DNA of 64,000 bases from JAOUEA01 sp963797635 (GTDB lineage: Bacteria > Actinomycetota > UBA4738 > HRBIN12). Below are positions 37,302-47,298 of the stretch, one piece after another. The translations under genes were made by a program, and so were the position numbers. Location: assembly GCA_963797635.1 (NCBI GenBank), contig CAWCPZ010000010.1, positions 124,001 to 188,000 of the forward strand. The letters run 5' to 3'. The number at the start of each line of letters is the position of its first letter. The stretch's first letter is position 1. The notes beneath the pieces were generated by a model. The model ran no database searches, was not told the DNA's origin, and was given only the letters and a program-made list of their open reading frames with translations.

Positions 37302-37625
37302 TTAGAGGTGCGGCTCGAGGTCGCGGAGGATGGCGTCCTTGGGCTTGGCGCCGATCACGCGGGCGACCTCCTGGCCTCCCTTGAACAGGATCAGCGACGG
37401 GATGCTCATGACCCCGTAGGTGCGGGTGGCCTGCGGGTTCTCGTCGATGTTGAGCTTGACGACCTTGAGGCCCTCGCCCTTCTCCTGGCCGATCTCCTCC
37501 ACCACGGGCGAGACCATGTGGCACGGCACGCACCACTCGGCCCAGAAATCGACGAGCACGGGGGTCTCGGAGTCGAGGACCGAGGTCTGGAACTCCTGAT
37601 CGTTCACGGTTCCGAGGTTCGACAT
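37302..37625 (-). CDS. trxA: Thioredoxin
   Basis: 107 residues of thioredoxin fold, with the cis-Pro in MSIPSLILFKGG. The active site is WCVPC rather than the usual WCGPC, a change expected to shift redox potential. It lies 66 bp after trxB on the same strand and should be reduced by it. Confidence 0.96.
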   Translation of the reverse strand: MSNLGTVNDQEFQTSVLDSETPVLVDFWAEWCVPCHMVSPVVEEIGQEKGEGLKVVKLNIDENPQATRTYGVMSIPSLILFKGGQEVARVIGAKPKDAILRDLEPHL

Positions 37626-37691
37626 CGTTGGGGTTCTCCTTGTTGGCTACGTTGGTCTGTCAACACTCAGTCTCGCCGGGGGATTCCCGCG

Positions 37692-38642
37692 TTACGAGAC
37701 ACTCGCCGCCGCGGCGTGGAGCTTGGCCTCCAGGAACCGTTCGGCGTCGATCGCCGCCTTGCATCCCTGGCCGGCCGCGGTGACCGCCTGCTTGTAGATC
37801 GTGTCGGTGACGTCCCCCGCCGCGAACACGCCTTCGACGCTGGTGTCGGTCCGCGGCTCGGCCACCAGGACATAGCCGCCTTCGTCGAGGTCGAGCGCGC
37901 CTTCGAACAGCGAGGTGTTGGGCGTGTGGCCGATCGCCATGAACACGCCGTCGGTGGCCACCTCACGGGTCTCCCCGGTGACGGTGTCGCGCAACGTGAC
38001 GCCGGTGACCGCGTCCTCGCCGTGGATCTCGTCGATCGTGGCGTTCCACGCGACCTCGATCTTGGGGTTGGCCAGCGCACGGTCCTGCATGATCTTCGAA
38101 GCCCGGAACTCCTCGCGGCGGTGCACGATCGTGACCTTCGAAGCGAACTTCGTGAGGAACGTGGCCTCCTCCATCGCGGAGTCGCCACCGCCGACCACCA
38201 TCAGCTCGCGGTCCTTGAAGAAGAACCCGTCGCAGGTGGCGCAGGCGCTGACGCCGCGTCCTCGGAGCTGCTGTTCGCCGGGGATGTCGAGCCACTTCGC
38301 GCTGGCGCCGGTGGCGACGATGATCGTCTCGGTCTGCCACGTCTGGTCGCCCGCCTTCACGGTGAACGGACGGGCGCTGAGGTCGACCTCGGTGACGTGC
38401 ACCGCCAGGATCTCGGCCCCGAACCGGGCCGCCTGCTTCTCGAACTGCTCCATGAGCTCGGGGCCCATGATGCCGTCGATGAACCCCGGGTAGTTCTCGA
38501 CCTCGGTCGTGAGCATCAGCTGCCCGCCGGCCTCCAGGCCCTTCAGGACGAGGGGCTCGAGGTTGGCTCTGGCGGCATAGAGCGCCGCCGTGTACCCGGC
38601 GGGGCCCGATCCGATCACGATCACGTTCCGTACGTCGCTCAT
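37692..38642 (-). CDS. trxB: Thioredoxin reductase
   Basis: 316 residues. The FAD-binding motif is IGSGPAGYTAALYAARA, the redox motif CATC lies in SACATCDGFFF, the NADPH motif is VVGGGDSAMEEA, and the C-terminal FAD motif is GVFAAGDVTD. It transfers electrons from NADPH to thioredoxin. The order sigma, anti-sigma, trxB, trxA is as in M. tuberculosis sigM-rsmA-trxB2-trxC. Confidence 0.97.
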   Translation of the reverse strand: MSDVRNVIVIGSGPAGYTAALYAARANLEPLVLKGLEAGGQLMLTTEVENYPGFIDGIMGPELMEQFEKQAARFGAEILAVHVTEVDLSARPFTVKAGDQTWQTETIIVATGASAKWLDIPGEQQLRGRGVSACATCDGFFFKDRELMVVGGGDSAMEEATFLTKFASKVTIVHRREEFRASKIMQDRALANPKIEVAWNATIDEIHGEDAVTGVTLRDTVTGETREVATDGVFMAIGHTPNTSLFEGALDLDEGGYVLVAEPRTDTSVEGVFAAGDVTDTIYKQAVTAAGQGCKAAIDAERFLEAKLHAAAASVS

Positions 38643-38721
38643 GGCGTGAATCCTCCCACAGCCCCAGAACGCCCGGCCATTCCCGGGTTGTTCCTGAGCG
38701 CCGTCTCCGATCCGCTCGGAC

Positions 38722-39478
38722 TCAGAGCCTGACGGAGGTCAGGGACACGATCGAACAGTCGTCGCGCGCAGCCACCCAGACCGTCATCTGGTCGGCCGGC
38801 TGATCGGCTCCGGGGCCTTCCAGCACGAACGCCAGGTAGGCCGGGGTGCCCTCGAACGATGCCTCGACGAGGCGGACGGGGTCGCCCGGGAAGCCTTCGA
38901 ACGCGGTTCGCAGGCATCGCAGGGCCTCGGATGAACGCGCGGCTCCCTCCGTCTTCGCTCGCGCCGGCCGGGGAGGAGAGCGGCGGCGCCTTCCTGGGGA
39001 TCGGAGGTGGCGTCGGCATACCGCGCCGCCGAGGTCTGCGCCTCGGCTTGGAGCGAATCGGCGTCGAAGTCGGTGGAGACGACCTCCAACCGCAGGTCCC
39101 GGGCGTCAGGGGCCGTCGGGAAGCGCCTGGATCTGCGGCGCTGTCGTCCGCCGCGGTCCCGCCGCCCAGGCGAGGCAGGGTGATCGCCAGGAGCGCCACG
39201 ACGGCCGCGGCGGCCACGAAGGGCATGGCCCGCACCCAGCGCGGGGGACCCGGATGGTGCGCTTCACCTGTCCCCATCGCTTCGAGGGCGGGGACGCCGA
39301 GATCGGTCGGGACCTCGACCTCGGGCATCGATCGGAGGGCGGCTCGGGCCTCGCTTGCGACGGCCACCTCCGAGCGACACTGGGCGCACGAGGCCAGGTG
39401 GCGTTCGACCTCCAGACGCTCGGGCCCCGTGAGGGAGCCGTCGACGTAGGGGGCGAGTTGCTCGAGGGGATGCGTCAT
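38722..39478 (-). CDS. Zinc-finger anti-sigma factor, two or more frame breaks
   Basis: About 252 residues. The N-terminal anti-sigma zinc finger LEVERHLASCAQCRSEV has the HxxxCxxC ligands. A transmembrane helix follows (AMPFVAAAAVVALLAITL, about 83-100), then an extracytoplasmic domain. The frame shifts near 39105 and near 38970; the joined C-terminus ends VWVAARDDCSIVSLTSVRL. The start overlaps the sigma stop by 4 bp. It should hold the ECF sigma factor at the membrane. It corresponds in position to RsmA, partner of SigM. Confidence 0.88.
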
Positions 39479-40095
39479 GACTGCCCCTCGGACGTCCCGG
39501 CCCCGCCGATGGGTTCCCCGTCGCGGCGTGGGCCGCGCGCGCCGGGCTCGAGGCCCAGCACCTTGGCGAGCGCGATGCGTCCTCGGTGGACCCGCGACTT
39601 CACGGTGCCCACCGGCACGTCGAGGATCTTCGCGATGTCGTCGTAGGCCATGTCCTGCACGTCGGCGAGCACCACGGCGACGCGGTAGTCCTCGGCGATC
39701 TCGGCCAAGGCCTGGGCCACCCCCATCGTGCCCACGATCTCGTCCGCGCGGTCGTCCTCGGCCGGGCCGAGGTCCGCCTGCGGTCCGTCGTCGGGATCGA
39801 CCGACCGCAACATGGGCCGTCGCTTCTTGCGCCGCAACGCGTCGTAGCAGGCGTTCACGCCGATGCGGTGGAGCCAGGTGCCGAAGGCCGCCTCGCCGCG
39901 GAACTGGTCGAGCTTGCGCATCGCCACCAGGAAGGTGTCCTGCGCCGCGTCATGGGCGTCCTCGGGGTTGCCCATGATCCGCAGGCACAGGCGGTAGATG
40001 TTCGACCCGTGCCGCTCGACCAGCGTGCCGAACGCGTCTCGGTCCCCGCCGGCGGCGAGCCGGACGAGGTCGTCGTCGGGAACCGGTTCGTTCAC
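39475..40095 (-). CDS. ECF (RpoE-type) sigma factor, SigM-like by position
   Basis: 206 residues from a GTG. Region 2 contains DAHDAAQDTFLVAMRKLDQF and GTWLHRIGVNACYD, and region 4 contains AYDDIAKILDVPVGTVKSRV. The adjacent zinc-finger anti-sigma gene is translationally coupled. Position between murJ and trxB matches SigM of mycobacteria. An Asp/Gly-rich insert (DPDDGPQADLGPAEDD) separates the two regions. Confidence 0.93.
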   Translation of the reverse strand: MNEPVPDDDLVRLAAGGDRDAFGTLVERHGSNIYRLCLRIMGNPEDAHDAAQDTFLVAMRKLDQFRGEAAFGTWLHRIGVNACYDALRRKKRRPMLRSVDPDDGPQADLGPAEDDRADEIVGTMGVAQALAEIAEDYRVAVVLADVQDMAYDDIAKILDVPVGTVKSRVHRGRIALAKVLGLEPGARGPRRDGEPIGGAGTSEGQS

Positions 40096-40105
40096 GTGTC
40101 GGACG

Positions 40106-40522
40106 CTACACGGCGGATTCGCCGGCGGTCTCGGTCTGGGTGATGTTCGTGTAGTGCTTGGTGAAGTCCAGCCGGCCCAGCGCGAACGTGTGCGCGGTGG
40201 TTCGGATCGTGATCGTGATCGCGACGGCCTCGGGATCACCCGTACAGAAGTTCTTGCCGAGCTTCAGATCGGGTTGGTCGGCGGCGATCGTGGCCTGGGC
40301 GACGGCGCAGGCAGCGGTCAGGTCGCGCTCGTGCCGGTACTCCACGACCGCGTCGCTCGCGGCCTGCGCGGCCACGTCCGAGACCTTGAACGTCGTGATC
40401 GCGATGGACACCGCGTCGTATCCCACCAGCACGATGACGGCCAGCAGGAGCAGCCAGACGATCATGAATTTGCCGACCAGCCCACGCTGGTCTCGATGTG
40501 CTCGGTTCACCATCTCCATCAC
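40106..40522 (-). CDS. TadE-like/single-span envelope protein
   Basis: 138 residues. A basic N-terminus (VNRAHRDQRGLVGKF) precedes one long hydrophobic helix (MIVWLLLLAVIVLVGYDAV) and an extracytoplasmic domain with two cysteines (AACAVAQ, FCTGD). The layout resembles TadE-like pseudopilin-related proteins, but that assignment is weak. The start overlaps the murJ stop by 4 bp, so it is co-translated with MurJ. Confidence 0.65.
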   Translation of the reverse strand: MMEMVNRAHRDQRGLVGKFMIVWLLLLAVIVLVGYDAVSIAITTFKVSDVAAQAASDAVVEYRHERDLTAACAVAQATIAADQPDLKLGKNFCTGDPEAVAITITIRTTAHTFALGRLDFTKHYTNITQTETAGESAV

Positions 40523-42183
40523 CCGCGGAACCTCCTCAGCACCGCGCCTTTGACTTCATCGACCTCTTCGATGTGCAACATGAGCGTCGCGGCCAGGTAC
40601 ACGCCCAGTCCCACGGCGATCGCCGACCCCACCTGGACGATGCGGCCCACGACCGTGGCGGTGTCGACCACGTGCCCGGCGCCGGTGGCGACGAGCCAGG
40701 CTGCCCCGGCGGTCAACGCGGCCGCCGGCACCACCTTGCCGATGGTCCTCCAGATCCGTGCCCCATCCAAGGACCTGAGGCGTCCTCGCAGGAGGAACAG
40801 CGCGACGGCGGTCGCGAACGCGTACGAGATCGCGTGGCCCATGGCGAGCCCGGGAACGTCCCAGTCCAGGACCACGGTGAAGAAGACGTCGATGACGATC
40901 GTGACGAGCGCTGCCCCGACGTTCACCAAGGCGGGCGTGCGGCTGTCCTGCATCGCGTAGAAGGTGCGGGTGAGGAGCTGGAAGATCGAGAAGAACGGCA
41001 ACCCCAGAGCGAACCCCTGGAGGGTTCGGGCGATCAACGCCGTGTCCTGCGGGCCCGCTTCGCCGTATTGGAGCAGCAGCCGGACGATCGGCACGGCGAT
41101 CACGACGAAGGCGAACGCGGCCGGCACGATCACGACGGCGGTGTCCCGGATGCCACGGGACAACAGGGCGACCACGCCGGCGGGCCTGCCGTCGGTCCAC
41201 TGCTGGGACATGCCGGGTAACAAGGCGGTGAAGATCGAGACGCCGAAGATCGCGTGGGGCAACGAGAAGACGATGAACGCGGTGGCGTAGATCTGGAAGC
41301 GGCCCTCCCCGATGCCGCCGGCCAGGATGTTGATGACCAGGTAGGCGATCTGGTTCGCGAACACGTAGACGATGACCCAGAGCGAGAGCTTGCCCAGGCG
41401 GCGCACCGCCGGGTGGTTCCAGCCGCCGGTGAGCTTCCAACGGAATCCGATCGAACGCAGCGAGGGCCACAAGGCCACGGTCATCGCCACCACGCCGAGC
41501 GTGGTGCCGGCGCCCAGCACCAGCTTCTCCATCGTCGTGATCTGGTCGACCGAGGGGGTCGCCGAGCTGCGGAGCATCGCGTACCCGACGAACGTGGCGA
41601 TCGCGACGAGGTTGTTGAGGACGGGGGCGAACATCGGCGCGGCGAACCGGCGCTCGGAGTTCAGCAGACCGCTCGCCACGGCGCCGATCCCGTAGAACAC
41701 GATCTGCGGCATGAACCAGCGCAACAGGTAGGCGCCCAGTTCGATCTGGGACTCGCGGTCCGCGGCATCGGAGAAGACCAGGTACAGCCGCATGATCTGG
41801 GGGGCGAAGATCATCCCCAGGACGGTCACGACCGACAGGACCACCAGGGTCAACGTGAGCACGCGGCGGCCCACATCCCAGGCGGCCTCGCGCCCGTACT
41901 TGTTCCGCCACTCCACGAACACCGGCACGAAGATCGACGTGAGGATCCCGCCCAGGATCAGCTCGTAGACGATGTTCGGGGTGGTGTTGGCTCGGGTGTA
42001 GGTGTCGCCGAGCGACCCCACCAGCACCCCGAGGGCGGCCGTCTGCGCCGCGATGCGCAGGAACCCGGTGATCCGCGACAGCGTGGTGCCCACGGTCATC
42101 ACCGCGGTGTTGCGCGCGTAGGCGGCGCGCGAGTCCTCCTCGGGCAGCTCGACGAGTTCCGGGAGCTCCTCGGGCGGCGGCAT
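40519..42183 (-). CDS. murJ: Lipid II flippase MurJ
   Basis: 554 residues from the ATG at 42183, which overlaps the DUF6049 stop (TGATG); a GTG at 42219 would add 12 residues. The MVF fold has about 14 hydrophobic segments; recognisable parts are TLSRITGFLRIAAQTAALG, GGILTSIFVPVFVEW and FYAMQDSRTPALVNV. It flips lipid II across the membrane. The C-terminus ends in a short cytosolic stretch, without the long kinase-like domain of mycobacterial MviN. Confidence 0.95.
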   Translation of the reverse strand: MPPPEELPELVELPEEDSRAAYARNTAVMTVGTTLSRITGFLRIAAQTAALGVLVGSLGDTYTRANTTPNIVYELILGGILTSIFVPVFVEWRNKYGREAAWDVGRRVLTLTLVVLSVVTVLGMIFAPQIMRLYLVFSDAADRESQIELGAYLLRWFMPQIVFYGIGAVASGLLNSERRFAAPMFAPVLNNLVAIATFVGYAMLRSSATPSVDQITTMEKLVLGAGTTLGVVAMTVALWPSLRSIGFRWKLTGGWNHPAVRRLGKLSLWVIVYVFANQIAYLVINILAGGIGEGRFQIYATAFIVFSLPHAIFGVSIFTALLPGMSQQWTDGRPAGVVALLSRGIRDTAVVIVPAAFAFVVIAVPIVRLLLQYGEAGPQDTALIARTLQGFALGLPFFSIFQLLTRTFYAMQDSRTPALVNVGAALVTIVIDVFFTVVLDWDVPGLAMGHAISYAFATAVALFLLRGRLRSLDGARIWRTIGKVVPAAALTAGAAWLVATGAGHVVDTATVVGRIVQVGSAIAVGLGVYLAATLMLHIEEVDEVKGAVLRRFRG

Positions 42184-44250
42184 CAGCTCTTCGGGCGTCG
42201 GATGTACCTCCTCGACCACAGAGCGACCAACAGCAGGGCCGCGGCGCCGGTGATGATGACCGCGATCGAATTCACCGCGGTGGTGCGGACGGTCAGGTTC
42301 GATTCAGCGAGCGAGCGGCCGGAGGGGGCGCGGGTCCGCACCTTGATGGTCTGCGAGCCCGCGGCCTTGGCCTGCACGGTGAACACCACCACCTGGTCCG
42401 GCTCGGTGAGCGTCACGGTCTGCTCGTTGCCGTCGGGGAAATCGAACCGGGACGATCGCAGCTGGATCTGCACCTGCAGCGGTGTGTCGCCCGGATCGCC
42501 CATCCGCAGCGGCAGGCTGCCCTCGTCGGAGGTGAGCGTGAAGGCCTGGGTGTCGACCGGCAGCACCCGTTGGAACACGTCGTCGGTGAAGGCGTTCACC
42601 TGGTCGATCCACCGCCGGCCGCCGAGTTCGTCGAAGACGTAGACGCCCGCCTCGGCGATCATGAGGTCGCGGTCGAGCCGCTCGGGGGCGGGGTTGTCCT
42701 CGACCAGCATCGAGCGGTAGGCCTCGACGTCCTTGCGCTCGTCGTGCAGCTTCTCGATGTAGTCCGGACGGAACCGTGCGGTCGATGGAGCGGCCAAGGC
42801 CAGCGCAGGTTCCACGGGGTTCACCGTGGCCGCGAAGTCCTGTGCGTGCAAGGGCTCGAGGAAGGTGGCTCCCGCCAGGCGGCGGGTGATCGGTCCCCAG
42901 ATCGTGGGCGGGAGCGACGCGGGCAGCGACACCGCCACGCCGCGAACGGTCGGGGAATCGTCGGGTTGCGGCCCGGGCACCGGCTGCTCGCGCCAGATGG
43001 TGGCGATCTCGCCCAGCACCGCCTGGGCGGCACGGACGGGGTCGGCGATCAGCTCCGGGTCGGCCAACAGGCCTTGGACGGAGGGATCGGGGAGCACGAG
43101 GTCCATCGAGGCGCCGGAGGGCGTGGTGATGGTGGCGGCCGGCAACGGCGCGAAGTCGTTCAGCTGCGCCGTGCGGTCAACCGCGTCGGCGTTGGCCAGC
43201 ACCGCGCCGATCCCTTGGGCGGCGAGGTCGTCGAGCGCGGGATCGTCGATCGCGCCCGTAGGTGGACGGGCCACCGACGTCACGGGCGCAGGCCCCAGCA
43301 GCGCTCTCGGTGGTCTCGGCACCGACGACACGTTGATCCTGCAGGTCGTCCGCCAGCCCGCCGGAGACCATGGCCGGCAGCAACGGCGCGGAGAAGGGCA
43401 TCGCGGACAGCTGCACGGCGTTGCGTTCCACGACCTTGCGGAGCGTCTTCAGCACGGTCGCCGCGTTGGTGGCGGGCGCTTCATCGGCGGGTACGGTCGT
43501 GCCGTCGCTTCGCTCGTAGCCATCGGCCATGCGGTCGAGCTGATCGAGCAGGAGCGGCTCGACGACCAGGTCGATCGTCGAGCGCAGGTCGGGGTCCTCG
43601 TTCATGCGCAGGAGCGCGTCGGCCTGCATCGCGAGCGCCCCCTCCGGTGCGACCGCCGCCTCGAGGGATGTGTCGGACAGCCTGCCATCGGGACCGAAGG
43701 CGATCGGACCGCTGACCTCGGTCCACCACGCGAGCTGGAGCGGCTGCTCCGGAGCTCGCACCAGGTGGATCAGCGGGCGTGTTGAGCGCGGCGATCGGGG
43801 CATCCGAGGAGCGGAAGTCGACCTGCGCCGGGTAGACGGCGGAGTCGAGCGCCGGACCGCGATGGCGTCGATGTCGATCATGTTGAGGCGGATGGTGAAG
43901 AGCCGCGCCTGACCTGGCTCGAGGGTTCCTTCCTGAGGGTAGGGAGTTGGCGAAGATCGTCGCGAGCCCGGGACCGTCGGTCAGCGCCTGCTCGTACAAC
44001 GACGCGCGAGACGATCTGTCGGGCCGATCGTGAATCCGATCGAGAGGTCGCCGATCGCCGTGTCGCCCGCGTTGACCGCGCGTACGACCAGTTCCAGCTC
44101 GGGCTCGCTGTTGGTCGTGACCGGTGTCTGGGAGAACAGGGTGAGGGAGACGAGGGGCTCCTGCGCGCGCACGCCGGCCGCGGGCAACAGGCACGCGGCG
44201 ACGATGAGGGAGAGCGCGAAGGATGCGCGCAGGGCGCGGTGGATGCTCAT
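42183..44250 (-). CDS. DUF6049 family secreted/anchored protein, several frame breaks
   Basis: About 689 residues. The signal peptide (MSIHRALRASFALSLIVAAC) leads into beta-rich segments (SLTLFSQTPVTTNSEPELEL) and a large Asp/Glu-Ala-rich central domain (WWTEVSGPIAFGPDGRL; LLDQLDRMADGYERSDGTTV). A C-terminal transmembrane helix (AVIITGAAALLLVALW) ends in RRYIRRPKS. Breaks near 44010, 43930, 43790 and 43310. The gene precedes murJ, as in M. tuberculosis (Rv3909-Rv3910), with overlapping stop and start. It is presumed to be an envelope protein acting with MurJ; its biochemical role is unknown. Confidence 0.85.
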
Positions 44251-44280
44251 GCCGGCGGCCTCATCGTAGCGGCCGTGCCG

Positions 44281-45060
44281 CTAGCTCCCGAGCAGCTCGA
44301 TGGCCTCGGTGGTGCCGTAGGCCAGCGCGACGACCAGCAGGAACGACCCGACGAGCAGGCGCAGCGTGCGCTCCTTCGTACCCAGCGCGATGTGCGCTCC
44401 GAGCCGCGCCCCGGGCACGGCGCCCAGCGTCACCACCGCGAAGATCGCCCAGTCGATGTGGCCGAGCGCGGCATGCACGATCGTTCCGGGGATCACCAGC
44501 GCCACGATCGTGAGCAGGCTGGTCCCGAGCGCGCGCTTCAGCGGCATCCCCAGCCAGCCCACCAGGAGGGGCACCATGATGAGCCCGCCGCCGATACCCA
44601 GCAGACCGCTGACGAACCCGGCCACCAACCCGATCCCGAGGTACATGGACGGCGTCGTTTCGAAGCGCGGTCCCTCGCCGGTGTCCACCCGGGCTCGCGC
44701 GCCGCGCAGGATGTCGGCCGCCTGCCAGGCGAGCAACACCGCGGTGATCACCAGCAGCAGGTGGGTGTTCACCACATCGGTGAGCGCCGCCCCCGCGATC
44801 GAACCCACGATCCCCGGGCCCACCATCCACGCCACCGCGCGCATGTCGATCTCGCCGGCCTTGCGGTAGGTCATGGCCCCGGTGAACGCCGTGGGCAGGA
44901 TCACCGGCAAGGGCGTGGCGAGCGCGACGATGGGGGAGGTCTGCAACAGCACCTGGATGCCCGGGGTCATCACGATGCCGCCACCCACGCCGAACAAGCC
45001 GGAGAGCACGCCCGCGACCAGGCCGATCAACACGCCGAGGATCGCTTCGAAGACGGTCAT
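44281..45060 (-). CDS. TauE/SafE-family sulfite/anion exporter
   Basis: 259 residues with eight or so hydrophobic segments and the duplicated TauE signature (SGLFGVGGGIVMTPGIQVLL; SGLLGIGGGLIMVPLLVGWL). The family exports sulfite, sulfoacetate or related anions. It lies between the Nudix gene and DUF6049, an insertion relative to M. tuberculosis. The start overlaps the Nudix stop by 4 bp. Confidence 0.93.
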   Translation of the reverse strand: MTVFEAILGVLIGLVAGVLSGLFGVGGGIVMTPGIQVLLQTSPIVALATPLPVILPTAFTGAMTYRKAGEIDMRAVAWMVGPGIVGSIAGAALTDVVNTHLLLVITAVLLAWQAADILRGARARVDTGEGPRFETTPSMYLGIGLVAGFVSGLLGIGGGLIMVPLLVGWLGMPLKRALGTSLLTIVALVIPGTIVHAALGHIDWAIFAVVTLGAVPGARLGAHIALGTKERTLRLLVGSFLLVVALAYGTTEAIELLGS

Positions 45061-45716
45061 CGCAGGAGGTCGGCGGCGCGCCCGAGGACCTCGCGCTCAC
45101 CGCGATAGGCGGCGCGCTTGAGGGCGCGGTCCAGCGGGAACCAGCGCACGTCCTCCATCTCGTCGTCGCGATCGTCGGGGTCGCCACCGGTGCATCGCAT
45201 CAGGAAGAAGTGCACGGTCTTGCGGATCCGGGTGTCCTCCCACACGTAGAAGTAGCGGGTGTCGCCGAGCGAGGCTTCGATCTCGGCGTCGTAGCCCGTC
45301 TCCTCCTTGACCTCGCGGACGGCGGCCTGTTCATGGCTCTCGCCTTCCTCGATCCCGCCCTTGGCCAGACCCCAGGCGAGTTCCCCACGGCGGGTTCGCC
45401 GCGAGGCGAGCACGACCTCGATCTCCTCGCCATCGCGTCGGTAGACCACGCCGCCCGCCGAGATCTCACGCTGCACGGGCCCCTTGCCCTGGTTGTGGGG
45501 CCGCCCGGCCTTCTTGGTCCGCTTCTTCTTGCCCTTCGACGGCTGCTTGCCCTTGGCGCGTGGTTGCTGCTTGGCGGGTTCCTTCGCGTTCGGGTCGGAG
45601 GGTTGCGCCTGGGTGGTCTGCGTGGCGGCTTGGGAGCCCGGGCGACGACGCCGGCGCCGTCGGCGGCGCTTGCGCTTGGGCGCATCGCCTCCGTCGGGGG
45701 TGGATCCCTCGCTCAT
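45057..45716 (-). CDS. Nudix hydrolase with a strongly basic N-terminal extension
   Basis: 219 residues. Residues 1-75 are disordered and very basic (KRKRRRRRRRRRPGSQ; KGKQPSKGKKKRTKKAG). The Nudix domain follows (REISAGGVVYRRDG), with the Nudix box GGIEEGESHEQAAVREVKEE TGYDAEI complete (GX5EX7REUXEEXGU). It corresponds in position to MutT4 of M. tuberculosis. Hydrolysis of a nucleoside diphosphate derivative is expected; the substrate is unknown. The basic tail may bind nucleic acid. Confidence 0.9.
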   Translation of the reverse strand: MSEGSTPDGGDAPKRKRRRRRRRRRPGSQAATQTTQAQPSDPNAKEPAKQQPRAKGKQPSKGKKKRTKKAGRPHNQGKGPVQREISAGGVVYRRDGEEIEVVLASRRTRRGELAWGLAKGGIEEGESHEQAAVREVKEETGYDAEIEASLGDTRYFYVWEDTRIRKTVHFFLMRCTGGDPDDRDDEMEDVRWFPLDRALKRAAYRGEREVLGRAADLLR

Positions 45717-45835
45717 CGCAGGGATTCTAGGCGGGAGGATTCTCCGCGAAGGACTTAGGTGTCTCCGGGGGTCGGCCGATGGTTCCACAGGACCGCCGAA
45801 CGGCGGTGGTCCACGCTGAAGGGATCCGGTCCGGC

Positions 45836-46942
45836 ATGGAGATCGACGAGCTGCTCCGGTACACCGTGGAGCGAGGTGCGAGCGACCTGCACCTCAAGGT
45901 CGGGAACGTGCCCTTCATCAGGGTGGACGGCACGTTGACGCCGACCGATTTCGACGTGCTCACCTCCACCGACACCGAGTCGTTCGCCATGTTGCTCATG
46001 TCCGAGCACAAGAAGCGGGAGTTCTCCGAGACCAGTGAGGCCGACCTGGGGACCACGCTCACCGGCGTCGGCCGCTTCCGGGTCAACGTGTTCCGGCAGC
46101 GCGGCGTGGTGGGCCTGGCGATCCGTCGTGTCCGCAGCGAGGTGCCGACGTTCGAAGAGCTTCGGCTTCCCCCCGTGATGGAGACGCTGGGAGATTCACC
46201 GCGAGGGCTGGTGTTGATCACCGGCCCCACCGGAACCGGCAAGACCACGACGATCGCCTCGATGATCGGGCACATCAACCGGACGCGACGCACGCACATC
46301 GTGACGATCGAGGACCCGATCGAGGTCGTGCACGACGACGTGCTCTCGATCATCCAGCAGCGCGAGATCGGGATCGACACCGACAGCTACGCCAACGCCC
46401 TCAAGCACGTGATCCGCCAGGACCCCGACGTGATCTTCGTCGGCGAGATCCGTGACGGCGACTCGGCCCTCAGCGCCATCCAGGCCGCCGAGACCGGGCA
46501 CCTGGTGATCTCGACGCTCCACACGATCGACTGCATGGAGACGATCAACCGCATCCTCGACCTGTTCCCGCCGCACCAGCAGAAGGAGGTGCGGACCTCG
46601 TTCGCGGGCTCGCTCCGCGGGATCGTGTCGCAGCGACTCGTGGTGAAGGCCGACGCCAAGGGCCGCGTGCCGGCGGTCGAGGTGCTGGTGAACACCGGAC
46701 GCGTGTTCGACCGGATCGTCGACCCCAACACGACGGACCAGATCGTCGACGTGATCAGCGAAGGCGAGTTCTACGGGATGCAGACGTTCGACCAGTCGTT
46801 GGTGAAGCTGGTGAAGGACGGACTGGTGAGCGAGGACGACGCCCGCCGCGCCGCCACCAACCCCCACGACTTCGACCTGAAGCTCCGTGGGGTCCTGGAC
46901 CGGCTGTCGTCCATGCCCGAGTCCGAGGGCCTGCCCTTCTAG
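45836..46942 (+). CDS. PilT-type secretion/retraction ATPase
   Basis: 368 residues. A PAS-like N-terminal domain (ASDLHLKVGNVPFIRVDG) precedes the RecA-like core with Walker A GPTGTGKTTTIASM, the Asp box EDPIEVVHDD, Walker B QDPDVIFVGEIRD and His box TGHLVISTLHT. The conserved sequence up to AIQAAETGHLV is complete. PilT ATPases retract type IV pili. No other pilus genes are visible except a doubtful TadE-like protein, so it may serve a locus elsewhere. The ATG is chosen for AAGGGA upstream. Confidence 0.9.
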   Translation: MEIDELLRYTVERGASDLHLKVGNVPFIRVDGTLTPTDFDVLTSTDTESFAMLLMSEHKKREFSETSEADLGTTLTGVGRFRVNVFRQRGVVGLAIRRVRSEVPTFEELRLPPVMETLGDSPRGLVLITGPTGTGKTTTIASMIGHINRTRRTHIVTIEDPIEVVHDDVLSIIQQREIGIDTDSYANALKHVIRQDPDVIFVGEIRDGDSALSAIQAAETGHLVISTLHTIDCMETINRILDLFPPHQQKEVRTSFAGSLRGIVSQRLVVKADAKGRVPAVEVLVNTGRVFDRIVDPNTTDQIVDVISEGEFYGMQTFDQSLVKLVKDGLVSEDDARRAATNPHDFDLKLRGVLDRLSSMPESEGLPF

Positions 46943-47298
46943 ATCTCGCCCGCGGCCCGCTGCGCCCGGATCTCCATCGGATGGCGGCGGTAGCCGTACC
47001 CGATCGCCAGCACGAGGTACACCGGGATGAACAGCGGGCCCCACGCTTCGTACTGACGGATGTGGTGCTGCTCGTGCGCCAGGAGGCGCCCGGTGACGGG
47101 CCGCGCCGAGAGGATGACGAACCCCACGGTCATGGCCACGCGGTGAGCGCGGAGCATCACGGCGGTGAGGCCCCTGGGCGCCCGGTCGAAGATGATGGCG
47201 CCGTCGGCGACCCGCGGACGCTGGAACGTGCACAGTCCCAAGACCAGGCCGATGAGCGTGTTCGGCGACGTCCACACGAACCCCAGCCAGGTGGGCAT
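46939..47298 (-). CDS. Membrane-associated protein with an HExxH motif
   Basis: 119 residues from MPTWLGFVWTSPNTLIGL. There is one N-terminal hydrophobic segment, a central RLLAHEQHHIRQYEAWG with an HExxH zinc-binding pattern, a second hydrophobic stretch (PLFIPVYLVLAIGYGYR) and a basic tail. Short conserved proteins of this type occur in actinobacteria; peptidase activity is only a possibility. The stop overlaps the stop of the convergent PilT-like gene. Confidence 0.65.
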   Translation of the reverse strand: MPTWLGFVWTSPNTLIGLVLGLCTFQRPRVADGAIIFDRAPRGLTAVMLRAHRVAMTVGFVILSARPVTGRLLAHEQHHIRQYEAWGPLFIPVYLVLAIGYGYRRHPMEIRAQRAAGEI

